Below the pieces are notes generated by a model. The model did no database searches, was not told the DNA's origin, and saw nothing but the letters and a program-made list of their open reading frames with translations. This document shows positions 41,849 to 48,301 of a DNA stretch of 48,301 nucleotides, piece by piece (the stretch's first letter is position 1; each line of letters opens with the position of its first letter). The stretch comes from Clostridiales bacterium (GTDB lineage Bacteria > Bacillota > Clostridia > Oscillospirales > CAG-272): positions 1 to 48,301 of the forward strand of contig JAILLB010000072.1 of the NCBI GenBank assembly GCA_024693345.1. Direction: 5' to 3'. Made by a program: the position numbers and the translations under genes.

Positions 41849-42673
41849 ATGAGAACAATCATAGGAATAGACGTCGGTGGAAGCACCACCAAAATAGTGG
41901 CAGCTAAGAACAATACTTTACTGAATCCAATTCTCGTCAGTGCAAACGACCCCATTACATCAATTTACGGTGCATTCGGCAAGTTTACAAACGAGAATGC
42001 TCTTGAACTGAGCGATGTAGACAAAGTCGTTATTACAGGTGTCGGAGCTTCATATGTCGACAAACCGATTTACGGTCTGAAATGCGAGAGCGTATCAGAA
42101 TTTGAATGCTTCGGAAGAGGCGGTCTGTATTTGTCAGGACTTGATGAAGCAATAGTTGTGAGCATGGGCACAGGCACTGCCAACGTGTACTCCAAAAAAA
42201 ACGGTGACACTATAACAAATGAGTATCTGGGCGGCACAGGTGTAGGCGGCGGAACAATGATAGGCCTTTCAAAAAAAATGCTCAACATGGACAATGTGGA
42301 ACACATTCTTGAATTGGCTGAAGAAGGAAATCTCGACAATGTCGATCTCAAAGTTAAAGATATTTACAAACATGTCAAAGATAATTCCCTTCCGCAGAAT
42401 CTTACCGCTTCCAATTTCGGAAAATTATCTGATGTAGCTACCGATTCAGATGTAGCACTTGCAATAATTAACATGATATTCGAAACGACTGCAATGCTTG
42501 CTGTATTTGCCTCAAGAATGAAAAACACTAAGAATGTTGTGTTGACCGGAAATTTGTCTAATTTCAAACTGGCAAAAACAATATTCTCAGAACTCGGAAA
42601 ACTGTTTGACACAAATTTTATAATTCCGGAAAACTCTCAGTTTGCAACAGCAATAGGTGCTGCTCTGCTTTGA
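41849..42673 (+). CDS. coaW: Type II pantothenate kinase
   Basis: First enzyme of coenzyme A synthesis, of the eukaryote/Staphylococcus-like type II. The 274-residue ASKHA-fold protein has GIDVGGSTTKIVAA (phosphate 1), a catalytic glutamate in KCESVSEFECFGRGG, SMGTGTANV and GGTGVGGGTMIGLSKKM (phosphate 2), and VVLTGNLSNF (adenosine). The ATG has GAGGTGA upstream, overlapping the ddl stop TGA, so it is coupled. Last gene of the operon, followed by a strong terminator. Confidence 0.92.
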   Translation: MRTIIGIDVGGSTTKIVAAKNNTLLNPILVSANDPITSIYGAFGKFTNENALELSDVDKVVITGVGASYVDKPIYGLKCESVSEFECFGRGGLYLSGLDEAIVVSMGTGTANVYSKKNGDTITNEYLGGTGVGGGTMIGLSKKMLNMDNVEHILELAEEGNLDNVDLKVKDIYKHVKDNSLPQNLTASNFGKLSDVATDSDVALAIINMIFETTAMLAVFASRMKNTKNVVLTGNLSNFKLAKTIFSELGKLFDTNFIIPENSQFATAIGAALL

Positions 42674-42700
42674 TTGACAAAAAATGCATAAACCTAATAG

Positions 42701-42732
42701 ACGGCCACCCATTAGTTGGGTGGCCGTTTTTT
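42701..42732 (+). terminator. Strong terminator after coaW
   Basis: Perfect 11-bp stem ACGGCCACCCA/TGGGTGGCCGT, 5-base loop, TTTTTT. Confidence 0.92.
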
Positions 42733-42833
42733 CGCATCTTTTTATATACTTTTCAGAACTCGACGGTTATACAGATTTACAATAACTCGAACTTTTGTGA
42801 GTATGTAAATGCCAAAATTGTGCGAGTTTCATT

Positions 42834-43439
42834 TCATGGATATACAGTATACTTATATCCACCTTCTTCTTTTCTCGATTCGTTAATCTGGTAATCAATT
42901 GGTATATATTTTTCATCCAGTGGTATCTTGTCATATGACAAGTATTTCATATATACGTATATGCATCTCATGCTTTCATAGTCCACACACACATATTCGT
43001 ACTCGTAGTAGCGATATGTAGCTACATAAACCGGACAATTAAAAAGAACTCCGTCATCAACGTACTTGAGTTTTTTGTAAAAATACCCTTCAGCACCATT
43101 ATGATTTCGGACAATTTGATTGTCTAATCTGGCAATCTCGTTATCAAACCCAGTTTTATCATACATGACATCCAAAACCACTATACATCCATCTTTTAGT
43201 TGATAATCGATATAGTAATAATCATTGATGGTCTTTACATTGTCCAGTGATCTTGGAAAGACTATAAAATCACTATAAAAGCCGTTGGTTTTCAAGTATT
43301 TTCCTTCTAGGTAGTCAATATCTGTTGATCTAACCTCCAATTTCAGGCCGGCACACACAATGATAGTTGGGATTACTGCCGCTATTATCATGCCGACCAA
43401 TACAAGAGTGGCAAAAATTACTAATTTCTTTTTATTCAT
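42834..43439 (-). CDS. Membrane-anchored protein, second candidate immunity protein
   Basis: Not recognised by family. 201 residues: a short basic start (MNKKK), one membrane helix at about 6-32, then an outside domain. It shares a set of motifs with the adjacent 208-residue protein: VKTINDYY, GFxNEIARLxN, YKKxxYxDDxxLF and YVCxDxxxxRCxYVxM near the C-terminus. The two are therefore tandem paralogues. The ATG at 43439 has GGAGG five bases upstream, and the gap to the paralogue is 11 bases. Placement straight after the RHS gene suggests immunity to its C-terminal tip. This is inference; the function is otherwise unknown. Confidence 0.6.
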   Translation of the reverse strand: MNKKKLVIFATLVLVGMIIAAVIPTIIVCAGLKLEVRSTDIDYLEGKYLKTNGFYSDFIVFPRSLDNVKTINDYYYIDYQLKDGCIVVLDVMYDKTGFDNEIARLDNQIVRNHNGAEGYFYKKLKYVDDGVLFNCPVYVATYRYYEYEYVCVDYESMRCIYVYMKYLSYDKIPLDEKYIPIDYQINESRKEEGGYKYTVYP

Positions 43440-43450
43440 GTTTGCCTCCG

Positions 43451-44077
43451 TCATTCTGCGTAAATCGAATACTTAAACTCAGAGCTATCCGGATTGGTTT
43501 CTTTATTCTGGAAATAAATCGGCAAAAACTCCTCGTCTAATTCTAATTCGTTATTCAGCATATTTCCGATGAATACGTATACACAGCGATTATTGGTGTT
43601 GTCTATACACACATATTCAACTCTTGATCCGTCATACAACGCAACATAAGTGGGGTATTTGAACAATGATTCATCATCAATGTACATCATTTTCTTATAC
43701 TGTATAGCATCACTTTCTTGAGAAACACTTCTAATTGTTAGGTTATTTAATCTTGCTATCTCATTTTCAAAACCCTCATCATCATATGAAACGTCAAAAA
43801 ACGCAGAGAAATCATCCCCGTTTTTTGATGAAATATAGTAATCATTTATTGTTTTGACATTGACCATCGTTCTAGGAAAAGAATAATATTTGCCTTTTGC
43901 TGAAACTGTGTCTAAATAGTCTATGTATTCTCCATTCACTCTGAAATCATTGTATGAGTTTAAATTACCAATCAAAATTTCAGAAGACAGCCAAAGAGCA
44001 ACAGAAAAAAGAATTGCCACAATACACAAACAAATAATAACAATAAGTATCCATGTGATTATTTCTTTTTTGGTCAT
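43451..44077 (-). CDS. Membrane-anchored protein, first candidate immunity protein
   Basis: Not recognised by family. 208 residues, one hydrophobic helix at about 7-33 (IITWILIVIICLCIVAILFS) and an outside domain with PRTMVNVKTINDYY, GFENEIARLNN, YKKMMYIDDESLF and CIDNTNNRCVYVF. The ATG has GGGGGTG about seven bases upstream and begins 32 bases after the stop of the RHS gene, the usual place of an immunity gene. Tandem paralogue of the next protein downstream. Duplicated immunity genes beneath polymorphic toxins are common, but no direct evidence of toxin binding can be read here. Confidence 0.6.
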   Translation of the reverse strand: MTKKEIITWILIVIICLCIVAILFSVALWLSSEILIGNLNSYNDFRVNGEYIDYLDTVSAKGKYYSFPRTMVNVKTINDYYISSKNGDDFSAFFDVSYDDEGFENEIARLNNLTIRSVSQESDAIQYKKMMYIDDESLFKYPTYVALYDGSRVEYVCIDNTNNRCVYVFIGNMLNNELELDEEFLPIYFQNKETNPDSSEFKYSIYAE

Positions 44078-44109
44078 ATTTTCACCCCCGCATTACTACT
44101 CTACTACCT

Positions 44110-47100
44110 CTACAGCCATCCCAATACCATAAGAACTCCCGTTCCCAATTGAGTGTACCATTCATTTTTACTATTGTCGAAGTCAATATCAACATTCTCT
44201 GTCCTTGAATTTTTGTATATGCCTGTTCTACACAATAAGTTGTGTCCTTCCCATTCTGCGGACATACTTTCAACAGATCTAGTTGTCATTGGTTTTCCAT
44301 CATCATTCACGATCCTGGATATAATTGTGCAAACTTGAATTCTTATTTCACGAGAACTAATTTCACAAGAATTTTCAATATGAACACTTTCGTCATTAAT
44401 TGTGGTTGTGCATCCGGTTATTCTATATATTTCGGCTTCTGCTTCCGCCATTGTGTATTTATCTTTGATATTGTTTTCATAATTGTTTTTCGAAATAGCG
44501 TTGGAAACATGGTTGACAACAAGTGAAGCAGCACCACATGCAATACCCAATCCAGGTGATTCGTATAGAATAGATAATCCGTATACTCCAGCAGTTATAT
44601 AAACACATCTACCATCGTCATCATCGATGTGTTTTTTCTCGTTGTCAACAGGCTCTTTTTTAAACTCTTCATCTGTTTTAAACTCTTCCACAGTAGTAGT
44701 ATTATCTTCAGTATACTCGACTACTTTAGCACTACCGCCCGCTTCCACGCATTGAACATAATCACATTCTCTTCTAATACAACCAGTCGGGTCCGTACAA
44801 TTGATTGGGTTCCCTGCACAATACCCAAACCAGTTATCCCCATCTCGGATTGGGTCTTCGGTAGTGAATACACCTCTTGAAGCTGAATAACTTCTTGCTC
44901 TGAGATATATCGTTCCGGTTACCTTGTCGTAGTATTCTCCTCTGTACCTGAACGGATTGTTGTCACTTGAATCTTTGTCTTTCTCGTCGCCATATCCGTT
45001 GTACTGGTAACTCTTGGTAACGACACCGCTTGAGTTGGTTAACTGTACAGTGTCCCCTTGGATGTTTTTCAGATAATATCTGTCTGTATTGTTTTCTCTG
45101 TAGAATATGAGGCTGACTGCTCTGAAGTAGAGTACAGAGTCTGTTCCGTCTACGTCACAAACAATGTTTGTCCCATCCCAGCAGTGTGTTGTACTTCCGA
45201 TTGAATGTCTCAGACCATCTGCTCTGTACGTATAGTAGGTATAGCTGATGAAGTTGGGTGTGAAACTCTTTTCCCTGTTGAACAGGTCATAGGTATATGT
45301 CCCGGTGTAGTTTCCTCCGACAAGACTGCTGAGCAGATTTCCGTTGTTATCGTAAGAATAGTACGTGAGAACTGTTCCTGTAAGTTCCGTCGTTATTCTG
45401 TTGTTGTTATCGAAAGTATAGCTGGTCAAAACTCCATTCTCTGTTTTGCTCGTCCTGTTGCCGCTGTTATCGTAAGTATATGATACTATTTTTGTGTTGT
45501 TGTTTGCAACTGTTCTTTCTTCAGTCAGTCTCCCGTACCCGTCATAACTGTAGTACGTCACTTTGCCTGTCTCCGTGACACTCGCTATGTTTCCGTCCGG
45601 ATAGTAGGTATAGCTGTACGAGGACAATGTTGTGTTGCCCTTCTTGTTCGTTATTGTCTGTGGAAGTCCTGTTGAATAGTATGTATAAGTTGTCTCTGTT
45701 CCGTTATTGTATTCTTCTTTTGTTACATTCCCTCTTGCGTCATAAGTATATGTCACAAATGGTGATTGTTCGATATATTCAACTTCTGGCTCTGTAGGAC
45801 ACAAGAATCCTTCATATACCCAGCTCATGATCCCTTCTCCGGGTATCGGAGCTGGTGGGACATCAGCCATTATTGTTTCCGTTATTGTTCCACTTGCGTT
45901 TGTGAGGTAGTAGATTACAGATACTCCCTGTCCGAGCATCTCTTCCGGATCGTAATAACTTATGTTTCCAAAGTCATATTCTTCACCGCCGTAAATTACA
46001 TATCCTGAATCAACATTGCCAAGGCTGTCAAGATATATCTCTCCGCTCACGGTTATTCCCGTGTAGGACACACTCTGGATTATTATTCCATTTGAGTTGT
46101 AGATAACAACATCACCATTTCCGTTATTTGCAACTGAATAAGTTCCAAGTACCGTTCCGTCGGCTGTAAGTATTGAATTGCTCTGATGTCCTGTCTGAAT
46201 GACCGGATCAAGTTCTGTTATCTTTACTTCCTTTGCAGTCAGCATCTGACCCAGGGCATTGTATGTGTATCTCTCCCATAACTCTATCTCATTGTCTACA
46301 ATGAGCTTGTATTCTGTCTTCTCGTGATTGTTGTTGTATGTATAGTTGTGTTCAATGTTTCCGCTCTCGGTCTGGGCAATCAGTCTGCCGCATGAGTCAT
46401 AAGTATTTGTTACAACTGTGTTGCCGGAGCTCATGCTTCTCAGAAGACCTGTTTTTGCATATGTGTATGTCTTTGTCTCTGTGACAAGATTCTTTGTCGC
46501 ACTCTCGGTCAGTACTTTTCCCAGCGCGTTATATGTATAACTGAATACCGTTCCGTTTCTGTCTGTTTTGCTTGTCAACAGACCATTGGGATCAGTTACA
46601 TATGTCTCAGTGTGATTCATTGCATCGGTCACACTTGCAACATTGCCTCTTGAGTCATAAGTATTCGTTATGGTCTTGTTGTTGACTGTTGTTGTCAGGA
46701 GCCTTCCCGCTCCATCATAGGTCATGGTCTTTACAATGCTGCTGTTTCCGTCAAATTGAGTTACTGCAGTCACATCGCCCATGCTGTCAAAAGTATTCTG
46801 AGTGCGGGAATACACAGCGGCATTTGAATCAGTCACTTTTGTCTCTGTCAGCTGATTGTTTTTGTTGTAGTATTTTTTTGTTATGTTTGTGACACCGGTC
46901 TGAAGAGTTGCTGTTGTCTTTATTCTTCTCCCGAGTATGTCATATACATATGTCACCTGGCCGTTCAGGGCATCTGTTACCGTAAGCAGATTCCCCTGAT
47001 TGTCGTAGGTATATGTCGTCACATTGTTCAGCGCATTTGTCTCTGTCAGCACCTTTCCGTTGAAGTCATAAGTATAGTTTGTGGTTCTGCCGTTTCTGCT

Positions 47101-48301
47101 GACGCTTGTGTTGTTTCCGTAGATGTCAAAGGTGTTTGTTGTTCTGACTTCAGTTCCCTCTATGACTTCACCCGTCATTGCAGTCTGACCCATTTTGTTT
47201 ACATATTCACTTGTAACAATAGAAGGTGAGTTTGTATCGCCGAGCACAGTCTTCTGGGTTTTGAGGTAATACACACCTGAAATGCTGACTACCGAATAAG
47301 AATAGTTTTCCTGATACTGAACTGTCCCTCCCGAATTCTTTGTCTGGACAGATGTAACTCTGTCCTTTATGTCATAAGAGGTTTCCGTTACTGACTGCGA
47401 GTTGTAGTTTGATGTGGTTACAACTCTGCCGTATATGTCATAAGTATTTGTCTGCAGCACATAGTTTGTGCTGTTTTCTTTTATTGTGAGCACATTGCCG
47501 AGATAGTCATACTGAGTAACCAGTGTATATCCGCTTCTGTCCGTATATGTCACCCTCTCATTTACCGAATCGTAAGTATAGCTTTCGGTTGAGTTGTTTG
47601 GATATATTACTGTTATGAGCTGGCCTTTGCTGTTATATGTGAAGCTTGTTGTATTTCCTTCGCCGTCTGTGCTTGAAAGTACTCTTCCCAGCATGTCATA
47701 AGTATTTGACGCAGTCATTGTTCCGACGCTCTGGTTATCTGCGTCTTTTACACCAGTTATTGTCTTCGATGTGACAAACATACCGCTGTAGTTTACCCCG
47801 GTAGGTCTTGTGACATTGTCTGTATATGAGTAGGTTATTGTTCTTGTATCTGTTCCGGGGTAGATATATTCTGTTTCAGTCAGTACATTGCCGTAAGAGT
47901 CATAAGTATAGACTGTTCTGTTGACAAGAACATTGCTCCAGTACTTTTCAGTTTTTGATACGGATTTATTGTTCTGACTGAGTGTGTTTTCAATTCTCAG
48001 GTTTCCGAATGTACTTGTTAACAGTATTCCGTAATACTGGCTGTATGTGTTTGTGGTTATGTTTCCGTCGGGGTTTGTATATGTTAAAACATTGCCTTTT
48101 GAGTCATAAGTATAGTTTTCTGTTTTGGTCAGATTTCCTACCCTTGTTGTTATTGTTGCAGGCAGGTAGTATTCGTTATATGTCTTTGTGACTGTCTCAT
48201 CGCTGAATACCTGGCTGACACAAAGGTTGCTTACATTGAAAGTATACTTGGTAACCTTATTACTCTCGGTTACTGTTATGTAGTACTTATAGTTTGATTC
48301 A
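44110..48301 (-). CDS. RHS/YD-repeat protein with variable C-terminal tip (N-terminus beyond right edge)
   Basis: At least 1397 residues; the frame is open to the window edge, so the N-terminus is missing. Most of it (from 48301 to about 44900) is tandem YD repeats of the form YTYDSxGNVL, about 20 residues apart, building the RHS cocoon. The RHS core ends with GEYYDKVTGTIYLRARSYSA...GVFTTEDPIRDG and NPINCTDPTG, where DPTG (44793-44782) marks the usual cut point. The remaining 223 residues are the variable tip. It has nine cysteines, a glycine-rich hydrophobic stretch (about tip residues 61-90) and a C-terminal EWEGHNLLCRTGIY...VDIDFD. I recognise no toxin family in it. In Bacillota such proteins are exported toxins or surface proteins. 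Two paralogous membrane proteins follow downstream. Confidence 0.9.
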   Translation of the reverse strand, partial: ESNYKYYITVTESNKVTKYTFNVSNLCVSQVFSDETVTKTYNEYYLPATITTRVGNLTKTENYTYDSKGNVLTYTNPDGNITTNTYSQYYGILLTSTFGNLRIENTLSQNNKSVSKTEKYWSNVLVNRTVYTYDSYGNVLTETEYIYPGTDTRTITYSYTDNVTRPTGVNYSGMFVTSKTITGVKDADNQSVGTMTASNTYDMLGRVLSSTDGEGNTTSFTYNSKGQLITVIYPNNSTESYTYDSVNERVTYTDRSGYTLVTQYDYLGNVLTIKENSTNYVLQTNTYDIYGRVVTTSNYNSQSVTETSYDIKDRVTSVQTKNSGGTVQYQENYSYSVVSISGVYYLKTQKTVLGDTNSPSIVTSEYVNKMGQTAMTGEVIEGTEVRTTNTFDIYGNNTSVSRNGRTTNYTYDFNGKVLTETNALNNVTTYTYDNQGNLLTVTDALNGQVTYVYDILGRRIKTTATLQTGVTNITKKYYNKNNQLTETKVTDSNAAVYSRTQNTFDSMGDVTAVTQFDGNSSIVKTMTYDGAGRLLTTTVNNKTITNTYDSRGNVASVTDAMNHTETYVTDPNGLLTSKTDRNGTVFSYTYNALGKVLTESATKNLVTETKTYTYAKTGLLRSMSSGNTVVTNTYDSCGRLIAQTESGNIEHNYTYNNNHEKTEYKLIVDNEIELWERYTYNALGQMLTAKEVKITELDPVIQTGHQSNSILTADGTVLGTYSVANNGNGDVVIYNSNGIIIQSVSYTGITVSGEIYLDSLGNVDSGYVIYGGEEYDFGNISYYDPEEMLGQGVSVIYYLTNASGTITETIMADVPPAPIPGEGIMSWVYEGFLCPTEPEVEYIEQSPFVTYTYDARGNVTKEEYNNGTETTYTYYSTGLPQTITNKKGNTTLSSYSYTYYPDGNIASVTETGKVTYYSYDGYGRLTEERTVANNNTKIVSYTYDNSGNRTSKTENGVLTSYTFDNNNRITTELTGTVLTYYSYDNNGNLLSSLVGGNYTGTYTYDLFNREKSFTPNFISYTYYTYRADGLRHSIGSTTHCWDGTNIVCDVDGTDSVLYFRAVSLIFYRENNTDRYYLKNIQGDTVQLTNSSGVVTKSYQYNGYGDEKDKDSSDNNPFRYRGEYYDKVTGTIYLRARSYSASRGVFTTEDPIRDGDNWFGYCAGNPINCTDPTGCIRRECDYVQCVEAGGSAKVVEYTEDNTTTVEEFKTDEEFKKEPVDNEKKHIDDDDGRCVYITAGVYGLSILYESPGLGIACGAASLVVNHVSNAISKNNYENNIKDKYTMAEAEAEIYRITGCTTTINDESVHIENSCEISSREIRIQVCTIISRIVNDDGKPMTTRSVESMSAEWEGHNLLCRTGIYKNSRTENVDIDFDNSKNEWYTQLGTGVLMVLGWL
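44900..48301 (-). repeat. YD-repeat array of the RHS protein
   Basis: A degenerate protein-level repeat that shows at DNA level as the recurring word GTCATAAGTAT (on the plus strand, reverse of ATACTTATGAC, encoding YTYD or TYD) roughly every 60-130 bases. Copies are diverged elsewhere, so this is an old array and not a recent expansion. One longer non-repeat insert lies at about 45760-46180 (VIQTGHQSNS... to PTEPEVEYIEQ). Confidence 0.85.

Noticed and set aside
42670..42894. Short plus-strand frame after coaW
   Set aside because: It runs through the strong terminator hairpin and has no SD.
44900..48301. CRISPR array or recent tandem DNA repeat
   Set aside because: The recurring GTCATAAGTAT word is irregularly spaced, coding and in frame throughout; it reflects YD repeats in the protein.

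Overview
The window looks like an ordinary chromosome segment from an anaerobic, AT-rich Bacillota bacterium, most likely class Clostridia. The grounds are the infC-rpmI-rplT operon with an L20-type leader, the rnc / radical SAM / smc order, a DnaD + DnaI primosome pair, a transketolase split into two subunits, a type II pantothenate kinase, and strong GGAGG ribosome binding sites with TTGACA/TATAAT promoters. No tRNA, rRNA or CRISPR array is visible. This is a judgement from gene content; species or genus cannot be given.

Layout. Positions 1-12.8 kb are almost entirely minus-strand housekeeping genes: smc (cut by the left edge), an Elp3-like radical SAM protein, rnc, topA, a SpoU-type RNA methyltransferase, rplT-rpmI-infC with a regulatory leader, upp, an RluA-family pseudouridine synthase, mtaB and an HPr-like protein without the phosphorylatable histidine. 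At 12.9-14.6 kb lies a TnpB-only IS200/IS605-type element with recognisable ends, followed by two small membrane proteins. At 15.8-18.5 kb are plus-strand trmB, rpmB, a DUF6873-like protein and an alpha/beta hydrolase. At 18.5-24.8 kb the minus strand carries dnaI and dnaD, then tsaD, a phosphatase-RimI fusion, an Mrp ATPase and uxaC. The dnaD promoter lies in a cluster of DnaA-box-like sequences. At 24.9-31.9 kb are an intracellular GH20 hexosaminidase, mnmA, a glycosyltransferase-CsaB fusion and the two transketolase halves.

Positions 32-34.9 kb are accessory: an orphan Phd/YefM antitoxin, a lipoprotein, a fragment of a glutaminase-family gene, and an ECF-like sigma factor followed by a membrane-anchored DNRLRE-domain protein. 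Positions 34.9-38 kb hold a four-gene operon: a Crp-family regulator followed by an SsuABC/TauABC-like importer. A perfect 24-bp palindrome just downstream of its promoter suggests autoregulation. Positions 38.1-42.7 kb are a plus-strand operon asnS - aspartate aminotransferase - ddl - coaW with a strong terminator. From 42.8 kb to the right edge the minus strand carries a large RHS/YD-repeat protein (incomplete at its N-terminus) with a 223-residue variable C-terminal tip. Directly downstream are two tandem, mutually similar, membrane-anchored proteins placed where immunity genes normally sit.

The most interesting candidates are the DnaA-box-covered dnaD-dnaI promoter, the RHS tip with its paired candidate immunity proteins, the TnpB element with its presumptive guide RNA region, the sigma/DNRLRE pair, and several gene fusions and translation-start peculiarities (ATC start of infC, structured SD spacer of trmB). 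No defence island or clearly new multi-gene system was found.
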